Positions 40,853 through 49,217 of a stretch of 64,000 nt of DNA are shown here, in pieces. A program made the translations under genes and the position numbers. The first letter of the stretch is position 1, and each line of letters opens with the position of its first letter. The notes below the pieces were generated by a model, which worked only from the letters and a program-made list of their open reading frames with translations, searched no databases and was not told the DNA's origin. This stretch comes from Fervidibacter sinensis. Lineage in GTDB: Bacteria; Armatimonadota; Fervidibacteria; Fervidibacterales; Fervidibacteraceae. The stretch lies in assembly GCA_032161045.1 (NCBI GenBank), contig JAVHTH010000006.1; one strand, 5' to 3'.

Positions 40853-40919
40853 CGAACAACCGCTATGAATTTTGTGGCATGATTTTTCGGGAACTTCCTA
40901 TGTTGAGGGTGAAGCGAAA

Positions 40920-41705
40920 ATGCCGCCGGGTGTAATTTTGGTTGTCTTTTGGCTTATTGTGGCAGCGTTAGGCGTTACAGTGCTGATGGTTTACGGGTTC
41001 CGCCAATTTAGCCGATGGCTGAATACGCCCGACGAACCGACTCTACCACCACCTAACAAATTGGGAGCAGAATGCGTTGTATTGCGTTTTGCAGAAGAGT
41101 TCGTTGAAACCGTGCCGAAAAACGAAGTGCCCGAATGGCGTAGGCACAGATACACCGAGGTCAGCGATGGCAAGTTGGTTTTGACCGAGCAATTGGCGGA
41201 AGCGATGTTGTTCGCTTCGTTGGCTGAACTTTGGAGGCAAGGAATGGTCAATTTCCGAGTCGTCCCCAAAGAGCCTGACCCCTTTGACCCCTACAGTCTT
41301 GACAAAGAAGTTTTGGTTAGCATGGGACAAATGCTCCCCTTGACACCCTTGGGGCGAAGTTTCGCTTTGGGGTTCAAGGCAGCGACAAAACCCGTTTGGT
41401 TTTTGCGCGAACAAAGAAACGAGGCGGTCTTGGAGGACATGGTTGAGTTCGCCTTGAGGGAAGTGAGGCGTTGCTTGGGATGGAGAAAAGCCAAACGAAA
41501 CAACGCCGAAAACTTGGTCAGGTATGTGCAAGATTGCTCTGAAGGGCAAACCATTTCGCGCGAGTCCGTTGATGCGGTTAAAAGCGCAATTGATTCTCTT
41601 CGCTCTCAAAGCGCTGAATTAGCGGAAGCAGTCAAGGCTACCATCAGTTACACGCTCATGGCTTTGCGCAGGCTTGAACCCGACCGAGATGAGTTGGGGC
41701 TTTAA
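40920..41705 (+). CDS. membrane-anchored protein of unknown function
   Basis: About 261 residues: one N-terminal membrane helix (VILVVFWLIVAALGVTVLMV) and a soluble, mostly helical domain with acidic and basic patches. It contains no motif I can name. ATG 40920 is preferred over the frame opening at 40872 because GAGGGTGAAG precedes it. It is followed by a GC-rich hairpin with T-rich tail, so it probably ends its transcript. Confidence 0.6.
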   Translation: MPPGVILVVFWLIVAALGVTVLMVYGFRQFSRWLNTPDEPTLPPPNKLGAECVVLRFAEEFVETVPKNEVPEWRRHRYTEVSDGKLVLTEQLAEAMLFASLAELWRQGMVNFRVVPKEPDPFDPYSLDKEVLVSMGQMLPLTPLGRSFALGFKAATKPVWFLREQRNEAVLEDMVEFALREVRRCLGWRKAKRNNAENLVRYVQDCSEGQTISRESVDAVKSAIDSLRSQSAELAEAVKATISYTLMALRRLEPDRDELGL

Positions 41706-41710
41706 GCGCT

Positions 41711-41733
41711 GTGGCACGAACTTATTTCGTGCC
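41711..41733. repeat. GGCACGAA hairpin
   Basis: GGCACGAA and TTCGTGCC form a perfect eight-base stem around CTTA shortly after the stop of the gene ending at 41705. The sequence style is that of the other palindromic repeats. It may also slow transcription. Confidence 0.45.
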
Positions 41734-41759
41734 AACAAAATTTCGCGCCAAGAAAAATA

Positions 41760-41790
41760 GGCGGGGCTCAAAGCCCCGCCTTGTTTGCTT
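41760..41790 (+). terminator. possible intrinsic terminator
   Basis: GGCGGGGCT, CAA, AGCCCCGCC is a nine-base perfect stem followed by TTGTTTGCTTT. It lies between convergent genes and could end the plus-strand transcript. The T-run is interrupted, so strength is uncertain. Confidence 0.5.
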
Positions 41791-41815
41791 TCTCAAAGAT
41801 TCGGCAGGGTATAAT

Positions 41816-41841
41816 CGGCAGGGTATAAAACCCTGCCCTAC
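41816..41841. repeat. half of a GTAGGGC palindromic element
   Basis: CGGCAGGGTATAAAACCCTGCC plus CTAC is the reverse complement of the left arm of the element at 19000. An extra fragment of the same arm (CGGCAGGGTATAAT) precedes it at 41802. Confidence 0.65.
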
Positions 41842-41856
41842 TTGCCCTTTCTGGCA

Positions 41857-42630
41857 TTACCATTCCCAGTCGTAGTATCGCCACGAGCCGCCACCTGAAA
41901 CAGTTCGGCAGTTGTTCCATTGTGTCCATTTAACATGACCATCCGAAAGTGCCAAGATGGAGCCACTTGCGTGGCGGGCTCTGTTCTCCGCATCTGGCGG
42001 GATGTAATTGTTGCCGTCTCTTGGTGGGCAACCGCAACCACCAGTGCCCCACGCGTCATTGTCAGCAGCAAAGGCAACTCGCCTGAGGAAGGAGCGATTT
42101 GAAGCGTTCCAATATCCACCAATCCAACTTTGTTGGCAATCAGCGAGGACTAAGGTTTCCGCAGGGGTTTTCAACTGAGCCAGCGGTAATCCACTGCCCC
42201 AGTTGCCGATGATTTCGTTATAGCCGTAGTCAATGCGGAAATTCGGGTCATCAAAAGGTGGTGTCCGCCAGACAGCGCAAGAACTGAAGCCGCGATTGTC
42301 CGTTGGGCAAGCGTAAAGTTGCAAGTTGTTGACATAGGGGTAAATGCCTCTAAACCAAGTTGCTGAAGAGGCGTTGTTTTGCTGGCAGCCTTCGCTCCAG
42401 TAGTAGTTCGGGAACTTTTCATCGTAGTCCTGAACATACTGGGCGAGACCTAAGTTCAACTGCCTGAGGTTGCTCGTGCAACTTGACTGGCGAGCCTTTT
42501 CCCGGGCTTGACTGAACACGGGAAACAGAATGGCTGCCAGAATGGCGATAATCGCGATCACGACCAAAAGTTCAATCAGCGTGAAGCCGTGACCGCTTTT
42601 CGCTGTGAATTTGCGCCCGTGTGTTTCCAT
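41857..42630 (-). CDS. DUF1559 prepilin-like protein (H-X9-DG type)
   Basis: About 257 residues. After a basic leader (METHGRKFTAKSGHG) comes FTLIELLVVIAIIAILAAIL, then SQAREKARQSSCTSNLRQLN and QYVQDYDEKFPNYYW. The C-terminus has HASGSILALSDGHVKW. ATG 42630 has AGGAGG about ten bases upstream, and the longer frame to 42693 is not needed. It is divergent from the LVIVD protein gene across 156 bp. Unlike the two prepilins near 12 kb it has no small partner gene behind it. Confidence 0.85.
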   Translation of the reverse strand: METHGRKFTAKSGHGFTLIELLVVIAIIAILAAILFPVFSQAREKARQSSCTSNLRQLNLGLAQYVQDYDEKFPNYYWSEGCQQNNASSATWFRGIYPYVNNLQLYACPTDNRGFSSCAVWRTPPFDDPNFRIDYGYNEIIGNWGSGLPLAQLKTPAETLVLADCQQSWIGGYWNASNRSFLRRVAFAADNDAWGTGGCGCPPRDGNNYIPPDAENRARHASGSILALSDGHVKWTQWNNCRTVSGGGSWRYYDWEW

Positions 42631-42786
42631 GCTTCTTGCGCCTCCTTGCAAGGATTTTTGACTGCCTTTTGTGAGACAAAGCCTTTGACGCAATTACGGG
42701 TTTGAGGTGACAACCTTTCGCAGTCATTTGTAGTGGCACGACTGGCATACTTTGTAGGGGAAATCCGCCTCTGGAGGTTGGTTAGA

Positions 42787-44775
42787 ATGCAACGACTAAA
42801 AGTTCTGGCGTTGGGAACGCTTATGCTGTCCTCTGCAGTGGTTTTAAGCATACTCAACAGTGACGGTTCAATAGCCCCCGCTGGTGAAGTTGTCATTCTC
42901 AACGGCAACGCTTCCGGTTTGGCTCGCTATGGTGATTGGCTCTACATGGTGCTCAACGAAAGCACAAACCCGCTTTTAGTTTACGACATTCACGAACCTA
43001 CAAAGCCTCGTTTGGTTCGCTACCTTCCAGCACCCGGCTGGCCAATGCGTTGCAGGGTTATTGGCGATTGGTTGTGGACGGTTCACGGAAACGGCGAAGG
43101 ATTTTTCCACCTTGCCGACCCATCAAACCCCCGCTTTTCGGCTGTTCCAACCGAAGGACCGAACTTAAGGCGATTGGAACGGGTTTGGACAAGGGAGGAA
43201 TGGCGACCCGAGTTTAAAGGACAAAAGTTCCTTGTCCACCCTTGCTTGACTTACTCAAGTTGCGCAACTGAAAGCACGCTGTTTTACGGCAACCTTGAAG
43301 GCACGACCGAAATTTACGACATTCGCGACCCAAAGCGCCCCAGATTGCTTGCCACCATTGATGAAGGCACTCCGGCGAGCCTTGACGGAAATTTGCTTTT
43401 CGTTGCAGGCAGCAACAAGGTTGTCGTTTACGATGTAAGTGAACCGTCAAGCCCTAAGAGGATAGGAATTGTGGACGGAATTCAATTCTCGCAACTTACC
43501 GCCAACGAATTCGCAATCCGCAGTTCCGCTGTGGCTTACGGCGACGGTAAACTTTTCGTCGTCATTCGCCGCAACTTAAGGGACTTTCTCGGCATTGCGC
43601 CCGGTCCTTTTGAGGGCGCTCAGTGCGGCATCGCCGCTTTTGATGTCCGTGATTGGAGCAACCCTAAACTTCTGGGTTGGTATGCATTGCCCAATTTAGT
43701 TTCCGACTTCACATCGCTCGTTTACCACAAAGGTCACATTTTCGCCAGCGATTCCGCTTTTGGGTTGCGAGTTTTTGATGTCCGAGACCCACAAAACATT
43801 CGTCAAGTTGCGTCGGATCGGCAAGGCGGCGAACTTTCCGCAGTCGCATTAATGTCAAGCCGCAGGGTGCTATGTGTTGGTCAAAACATCACCGGTGGGC
43901 TGGTTTTCGTTGATGTCTCAAATCCGCAAAAGCCTCGGATGTTAAGTTACCTTCACCTTGCCCCTTGCCGATTTTGGGGCACGATGGCAACTTATCGCGA
44001 TAGGTTCCTTTACGCACAAGGAGATTTTTCCCGCCCTCGTCCCGGCTTCAGCGCTTTGTTCGCTGTTGACCTGAAGGACCCAACCAAACCCGAATTGACA
44101 GCAATTATTCCCGGCGTGAGTCGCGCCTACGGCATGGTCGTCGTTGATAGATACCTTTACACGAGCGGTGGCGAAATTTTTGACCTTTCCGAGCCATCAA
44201 AACCTCACCGGCTAAGCGCTCGCTTGCCTTGTTCAGGCTATCAAATTGCTTTTCGTGAACCTTACCTATTCGTCGCCAATTTCGCCGGCGAAGGTGAAGG
44301 GGAATCACAGCACGGGGCGCTTTATGTCGTTGACATCAGCCAGAGGGAAAATCCGCGCTTGATTGGCAAATTGCCTTTACCTTTGGGGCATAGGGTAATC
44401 ACAATGGCTTTTATTGGCAAGCACTTGTTCCTCGGTTGGGCACAACGCACTGGTGGTCGCCGTCCATCAGGTTTGCTTGTAGCCGTTGACATCAGTGACC
44501 CCCAAAAACCAAAGGTTGCAAGTCAATGGGAAGTTGACAAAGATTTGGGCTTTAACGAGGCTATCACCTACAACCATGTTTGGACGAATGGCAAATTCCT
44601 TTTCCTTGGCATTTACCATCGCTGGGTCGCGATGTTTGAAGTGCAGGAACGACCGCAACTTTCGCTCAGGCTTATCGGCAAGTTAGGCAATTTGCCCTCC
44701 GCTTGGCTCATGACAGGCGAACCCGGAACAATATATCGCATCTGCCTTGACAGGATTATGGTTCTGCACTACTGA
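42787..44775 (+). CDS. secreted LVIVD-repeat beta-propeller protein
   Basis: About 662 residues. An N-terminal hydrophobic segment (VLALGTLMLSSAVVLSIL) acts as a signal peptide or anchor. The rest is built of LVIVD-type repeats of roughly 45 residues, each with a strand such as LLVYDIHEPTKPRLV, TEIYDIRDPKRPRLL, VVVYDVSEPSSPKRIG, LRVFDVRDPQNIRQV and LVFVDVSNPQKPRML. These fold into a beta-propeller usually found on the cell surface. No enzymatic motif is seen. GGAGGTTGG precedes the ATG at 42787. Confidence 0.85.
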   Translation: MQRLKVLALGTLMLSSAVVLSILNSDGSIAPAGEVVILNGNASGLARYGDWLYMVLNESTNPLLVYDIHEPTKPRLVRYLPAPGWPMRCRVIGDWLWTVHGNGEGFFHLADPSNPRFSAVPTEGPNLRRLERVWTREEWRPEFKGQKFLVHPCLTYSSCATESTLFYGNLEGTTEIYDIRDPKRPRLLATIDEGTPASLDGNLLFVAGSNKVVVYDVSEPSSPKRIGIVDGIQFSQLTANEFAIRSSAVAYGDGKLFVVIRRNLRDFLGIAPGPFEGAQCGIAAFDVRDWSNPKLLGWYALPNLVSDFTSLVYHKGHIFASDSAFGLRVFDVRDPQNIRQVASDRQGGELSAVALMSSRRVLCVGQNITGGLVFVDVSNPQKPRMLSYLHLAPCRFWGTMATYRDRFLYAQGDFSRPRPGFSALFAVDLKDPTKPELTAIIPGVSRAYGMVVVDRYLYTSGGEIFDLSEPSKPHRLSARLPCSGYQIAFREPYLFVANFAGEGEGESQHGALYVVDISQRENPRLIGKLPLPLGHRVITMAFIGKHLFLGWAQRTGGRRPSGLLVAVDISDPQKPKVASQWEVDKDLGFNEAITYNHVWTNGKFLFLGIYHRWVAMFEVQERPQLSLRLIGKLGNLPSAWLMTGEPGTIYRICLDRIMVLHY

Positions 44776-44857
44776 GTTGTTGCTAACCTTGCTCTGCCCG
44801 TTGATGGCCGAAGGTCAAAACTCGTTTGTTATGACAACAGGCAAAGCGCAGAAATTG

Positions 44858-45718
44858 TCATCGTAAGGCTTTAGCACACCAACCGTATTGATCCTGTATT
44901 GCGATGCCCCAAATTTCGTCGTAGCAGGGTGATGGATTGGGGTTGTTACATCCTCTCTGGTAAGGTCCTGTTTGGGCGACACACCACTGCCGAATTGTTT
45001 GGTTATTGATGTTCAAACCCGAGCAACCTGACTCTCGGACTTTGTAAACCTTGGCGTGACCGTCAACGAAGTTGACATTGGCAAAATCCATGTGCCGCCC
45101 TTGGACGGGTGAGTCAAAAAGATAGAAACCGCAGTTTTGCGGGTTATTACCTGCGAGGTTGCCATCGTAGTTCATACCAGTTTCGGTTGGGAATTGAATT
45201 TCAGCCAGCCGAATTGGCGGAACACCTTTCAGAACTGGTGGCAAGTCGCCATCTTCAAAGACGGCGTAGTTGAACATGTAACTTCCATACTCAAAACCAC
45301 CACATTCACCGCCAGGGAGTCCCAATGCCCTGAAAGCGGCATCCACATTCAAAGCACGGGGTTCAGAGGGGCATTGATAAATCTGGCGGTTTTTGATGTA
45401 AGGTTCAATGGCACCGAGCATGGTCAAGGCACAAGGTTGTGCGGAAGCATTGAGAGCCAAGTAAACGCTCATCGGAAAGGCTTCATCGTAATCTTGAACA
45501 TACTGTCCAACCGCCGTTGCGGATTGCCGAAGGTTGCTTAGACACGAACTTTGCCTCGCTTTCTCGCGAGCCCTGCTGAAAACCGGGAACAGAATTGCTG
45601 CCAGGATCGCGATTATCGCGATCACTACCAGCAACTCAATCAAGGTGAAGCCGACACAGAGAGATTTGGCTCGCCCCATCACCACGATTTGCCTTCTCGC
45701 TTGAAGCACTCGCAACAT
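44858..45718 (-). CDS. DUF1559 prepilin-like protein (H-X9-DG type)
   Basis: Encodes 286 residues with a long leader (about 22 residues, ending CVG) before FTLIELLVVIAIIAILAAIL, then SRAREKARQSSCLSNLRQSA and QYVQDYDEAFPMSV. The C-terminal motif is HMDFANVNFVDGHAKV. GGGAGGG lies seven bases before ATG 45718. It is the fourth member of this family in 35 kb and again stands near the LVIVD gene, tail to tail, with no small partner gene. Confidence 0.85.
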   Translation of the reverse strand: MLRVLQARRQIVVMGRAKSLCVGFTLIELLVVIAIIAILAAILFPVFSRAREKARQSSCLSNLRQSATAVGQYVQDYDEAFPMSVYLALNASAQPCALTMLGAIEPYIKNRQIYQCPSEPRALNVDAAFRALGLPGGECGGFEYGSYMFNYAVFEDGDLPPVLKGVPPIRLAEIQFPTETGMNYDGNLAGNNPQNCGFYLFDSPVQGRHMDFANVNFVDGHAKVYKVRESGCSGLNINNQTIRQWCVAQTGPYQRGCNNPNPSPCYDEIWGIAIQDQYGWCAKALR

Positions 45719-46014
45719 CTGATATCCCTCCCTTTTTCGTGCCCTAATTAGGGCAGGTTTTGTTGCCCATAAATCGTTGTCCGCAAGTGTTGCAATTTGG
45801 GATCACTTTTTGATTGTCAAGGGGTAGCCCGCTGAATTGTCCGATGTGCTGACCTTTGCGTCATCGGAGACATTTCAGCGTTCCTGCCCCACGCTGTTGT
45901 AAGTTTTATGGACTCTGATCTCAGTTGTCAAGAGTAGAGTTAAACGAGGGCTAAATTACGCGGCTACAATTGTGTGCATGGTAAAAATCGCAACACTCAA
46001 AGGAGGCGATTGAG
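45719..46014. other. gap between a prepilin gene and a divergent oxidoreductase gene
   Basis: No ORF is supported. It contains a perfect 14-bp palindrome GCCCTAATTAGGGC (45741-45754) just upstream of the prepilin ribosome site, which could be an operator or a small leader hairpin. TACAAT at 45965-45970 is the best -10-like hexamer before the oxidoreductase gene, but its -35 (TTAAAC, 19 bases away) is poor. Confidence 0.4.
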
Positions 46015-47142
46015 GTGCTAAAAATTGGGGTCATCGGCACAGGGGATGTGGCGCGCAAACTTTACTTGCCGGGAATTCACAACCCTGATGCAGGCATCAT
46101 CTTGCAAGCAGTTTGCGACCTCGTGAGGGAGCGAGCAGAAACAGTTGCAAAAGAGTTCAACGCTCAAGCCGTTTACACTGATGCAGCCACAATGTTGGAG
46201 CGTGAGGACTTGGACTTGGTTTTTGTCTTGACACCGCTGCTTACCCATCCGCCAATAGTCCGTCAAGTGCTTCAATCCGGCAAACATTGTTACTCCGAGA
46301 AGCCACTGACATTGAGCCGGAAGGAAGCGGATGAACTGGCTGAACTTGCTGAACGAAACAAAGTCTTGCTTTTGTGCGCCCCGATTTATCCGCTTCTGCC
46401 AACTGTGCAGTTCATTCGCCAAATTATTGCCAACGGCGCTTTGGGCAAGGTCGCTTTCGCTCGCGCCCACAGCAGCCACGGTGGACCTGAAAGGGGAACT
46501 TTCCACACTGACCCAAGAGGCTATTTCCTATCCGAGATGTCCGGTCCTTATGTCCCGCTTTACGACATGGGAGTTTACGCATTAACGCTCCTGACTTTCG
46601 TCCTCGGTTCTGTCAAGCGCGTTTTCGCAATGGCAGGGGTTGCTATTCCTGAACGGAGGATTGAAAAGGTCACGGAACCGGGCTTTTTGCCTTACACCAT
46701 CAAACTCACGACACGAGACAATGGGTTCGTATTGCTGGACTTTGGAGACGGTTGCTTCGCCGCTGTGGATGCAAGTTTTTGCATGCGTTATAACCGAGTG
46801 CCTTCTTACGAGTTCTATGGAAGTCATGGCTCGCTCACTGCAGATTTGTGGCGGGATGAAGTTTGGTTGGTGAGTGAAGTTGAGGGATTTCAGCACCCTG
46901 AAGGATGGCATCGCCTTGAGTTGCCTGAGGAGGTAAAGGAAAGGGAAAGAAAACTCTGGGGCGAAAGGCGTCCAACAATGGGTCTGAGAGTTGTGGAGCA
47001 TTTTCGTCAATGCTTAGCCACAGGTGAACCTTCGCCGATTCATGTCACCCGCGCTCGCCATGTCGTTGAGGTGATGGAAAAAGCGTTGTTGGCTTTGGAA
47101 ACGGGACAAGTTCAAGAAGTTGAAAGTAGGCTGCCGAAGTGA
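46015..47142 (+). CDS. Gfo/Idh/MocA family oxidoreductase
   Basis: Encodes 375 residues: an N-terminal Rossmann domain (KIGVIGTGDVARKLYLPGI), the conserved HCYSEKPLTLSRKEADEL with the EKP lysine motif, and a C-terminal alpha/beta domain beginning near residue 130 (FARAHSSHGGPERG). These NAD(P)-dependent enzymes oxidise or reduce sugars and related polyols. The start is GTG 46015, behind GGAGGCG. No neighbouring sugar transporter or kinase gives a hint about the substrate. Confidence 0.85.
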   Translation: MLKIGVIGTGDVARKLYLPGIHNPDAGIILQAVCDLVRERAETVAKEFNAQAVYTDAATMLEREDLDLVFVLTPLLTHPPIVRQVLQSGKHCYSEKPLTLSRKEADELAELAERNKVLLLCAPIYPLLPTVQFIRQIIANGALGKVAFARAHSSHGGPERGTFHTDPRGYFLSEMSGPYVPLYDMGVYALTLLTFVLGSVKRVFAMAGVAIPERRIEKVTEPGFLPYTIKLTTRDNGFVLLDFGDGCFAAVDASFCMRYNRVPSYEFYGSHGSLTADLWRDEVWLVSEVEGFQHPEGWHRLELPEEVKERERKLWGERRPTMGLRVVEHFRQCLATGEPSPIHVTRARHVVEVMEKALLALETGQVQEVESRLPK

Positions 47143-47143
47143 G

Positions 47144-47172
47144 TTGCGAAAGGGGATGAAGACGGCTATAAT
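47144..47172 (+). promoter_or_regulatory. sigma-70-type promoter of the SRP RNA gene
   Basis: TTGCGA (47144-47149) and a perfect TATAAT (47167-47172) are separated by 17 bases. The predicted start falls at about 47179, exactly where the RNA's closing stem begins. The -35 overlaps the end of the oxidoreductase gene by no more than a few bases. Confidence 0.8.
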
Positions 47173-47179
47173 CAAGAAT

Positions 47180-47460
47180 AAGGAAGCCGCGCTAGGCGGG
47201 GAGCTCGCCGTGCCCTGAACCCGCAATCGGCGATAGCGGGGCTGAATTCCCTGCCCGCGGGCTCACCTTGTGGGGACGGGCTGATGCGCGGAGCGATGAA
47301 GGCTGGGTCCTGCGCGGCGGCACAGGGTCAACCCCGCCAGGCCCGGAAGGGAGCAACGGTCCGCCCTCACTGCCGCGCGCCGCAGGGATGCCTGGCTGGA
47401 GCCACCGGCGTCGGTAACGCCCGGAAGGTGAGTTCAAAGGCGGGGTGCGCGGCTTCCTTA
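47180..47460 (+). ncRNA. ffs: signal recognition particle RNA, large (Bacillus-type) form
   Basis: About 280 nt. The ends AAGGAAGCCGCG and CGCGGCTTCCTT pair as the closing helix. The 5' part GCTAGGCGGGGAGCTCGCCG followed by TGCCCTGAACCCGCAATC matches the Alu-domain start of the Bacillus-type RNA. The highly conserved domain IV loop is at about 47338-47364 (GCCAGGCCCGGAAGGGAGCA). The RNA binds Ffh to direct proteins to the membrane. The long form with Alu domain is known from Firmicutes, Thermotoga and some other deep lineages. Confidence 0.93.
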
Positions 47461-47488
47461 CCTTTAACTGACGGCGAGGTTCATCGGT

Positions 47489-49210
47489 ATGGTCAATCCA
47501 ACAATACTCGTCATCACAACCGATAGAGAACTGTTGTCGGTTTTCTACACGGCTGCGATCAGGCTTGACATGAAAGTTCTACCCCTTGCGGATGCTTCTT
47601 CACATGACTTCCTCGCTCAGCCTTGGCACGCCGTCATCGTGGACTCTTCAATGCCCGACATTGATAGCATCGCACTCCTTTCACTCGTCCGCTCCCTTTC
47701 ACCATTTGCGTTGCGTGGTCTCGTCGTCCCATCTCCAGACCCTCAATTGCTTCTCCGCGCCGTCAACGAAGCCCAAGTTCACCATATTTGGGTTAAGCCT
47801 GTTTCAGTGAGAGAAGTGGTGAACGCGTTTCAGCAGCGAGAAGAAATTGCTGGCGGGCGAACTTTCCCTCTCCTTTTGGCAGCAGCCCTTGAAAGCAAAA
47901 CAGGAAGCGGATATGGACACAGTTACCGAGTGGCTCAATTCGCATTAGCGATAGGACGCCAACTTGAACTTTCCGAACCAGAGTTAACTTCTTTGCAACT
48001 TGGTTGTTTTTTCCACGATATAGGGAAGTTGTTGCTTCCTGAAAAACTTCCTCAAATGCCTGACCTGCAAGCCTCAATGGGACAAATACTCCTTCACCAG
48101 CATCCCCTGCTGGGTGAGCAGTTGGTTAAAGGCATGAACTTGCCAAGCGATGCGCTCAGCGTCATACGCCATCACCACGAACGGTGGGACGGCCAAGGAT
48201 ACCCTGACCGACTTCAAGGTGAAGCGATTCCCTTGCTTGCCCGCATCGCTTCGGTGGCAAACGCTTACGATCACTTGACAGAAACGAAGGAAAACGAAAC
48301 CCCTCTGTCCCATTCGGAAATCAATGAACTGCTTAAGTCTGAAATGGGCAAAGCGTTTGACCCCAATGTTGTCCGTGCATTGCTCAGTTTGCGAGAACCC
48401 GAAGATGCGTGGAAAACTTTAGAGCGGGTTACTGAATTGCCTGCATTGGCTCCTATTGTCCAAAGAGCCCTCGTTTTGCTTGAGCGTGAGGATTTTGATT
48501 GGCGAGAAGTTTCGGAAATCATCGCCCAAGACCAAAACTTGGCTGCTCAACTTTTACGGTTGGCGAACTCGGCGATGACAGGTCTCAGGCGTAGGGTGAC
48601 AAGTCTCACAACTGCGCTGCGGATTTTAGGCGCTCGCCCAGTCAAAAACCTTTTGCTAACTTTAACGGTTCGTCCATTCTTGCAAACGCCTTCCGAGGTT
48701 CAACTTTGGGAACACTCGTTGGCTTGTGCTTTGGTTGCCCGTCGTCTCGCCCAACAGACCCAACTTGTTGACCCAGAAGAAGCGTTTACGGCAGGGCTAC
48801 TTCACGACTTAGGCAAGGCGCTGCTTTTGCGTTATTTTCCCCAAAGTTACAAACGAGCCACCTCCATTGCCCGTCAGCAGGGTTGTCCAATTTTTCTCAC
48901 GGAGAGGTTAGTCTTCAGCGTCACACACGCTGAGGTCGGTGCTTGGTTGTTAGAACGGTGGCGCATCCCAACACCTTTCTGCGAAGCGGTCGCTGTTCAT
49001 CACATTCCTGTTCCAGAAACCCAACCGCTCGCTTGGCATCTTTACTGGGCAAATCGGTTGCTCCATTTCGCTTTTGACGATACCCCATTCGCTCGTTGGG
49101 GGATAATGGGGATTTTGCCCCCCACACTTCACTCAGTCATGGCAAACCCAGAGCAGTTGGTTCAAGAGGCAATTGCACAAGTAAAGTCAGTTGAGAACCT
49201 TTTGCGCTGA
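47489..49210 (+). CDS. REC-HD-GYP-HDOD signalling protein
   Basis: Encodes 573 residues. Residues 1-115 are a receiver-like domain (Asp in AVIVDSSMP near 53, Lys in IWVKPVS). Residues about 130-290 are an HD-GYP phosphodiesterase domain with HDIGKLLLP and the full signature HHERWDGQGYP, which predicts hydrolysis of cyclic di-GMP. Residues 300-573 are an HDOD domain (VSEIIAQDQNLAAQLLRLANS, HDLGKALLLRYF). HD-GYP and HDOD are normally on separate proteins. It follows the SRP RNA and has no kinase next to it. Confidence 0.85.
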   Translation: MVNPTILVITTDRELLSVFYTAAIRLDMKVLPLADASSHDFLAQPWHAVIVDSSMPDIDSIALLSLVRSLSPFALRGLVVPSPDPQLLLRAVNEAQVHHIWVKPVSVREVVNAFQQREEIAGGRTFPLLLAAALESKTGSGYGHSYRVAQFALAIGRQLELSEPELTSLQLGCFFHDIGKLLLPEKLPQMPDLQASMGQILLHQHPLLGEQLVKGMNLPSDALSVIRHHHERWDGQGYPDRLQGEAIPLLARIASVANAYDHLTETKENETPLSHSEINELLKSEMGKAFDPNVVRALLSLREPEDAWKTLERVTELPALAPIVQRALVLLEREDFDWREVSEIIAQDQNLAAQLLRLANSAMTGLRRRVTSLTTALRILGARPVKNLLLTLTVRPFLQTPSEVQLWEHSLACALVARRLAQQTQLVDPEEAFTAGLLHDLGKALLLRYFPQSYKRATSIARQQGCPIFLTERLVFSVTHAEVGAWLLERWRIPTPFCEAVAVHHIPVPETQPLAWHLYWANRLLHFAFDDTPFARWGIMGILPPTLHSVMANPEQLVQEAIAQVKSVENLLR

Positions 49211-49217
49211 TAGCGAA

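Noticed and set aside
47192..47526. Two overlapping ORFs (81 and 80 codons) across the SRP RNA region
   Set aside because: They lie within the conserved SRP RNA structure, are rich in Gly/Ala/Arg as GC-rich RNA genes produce, and have no ribosome sites.
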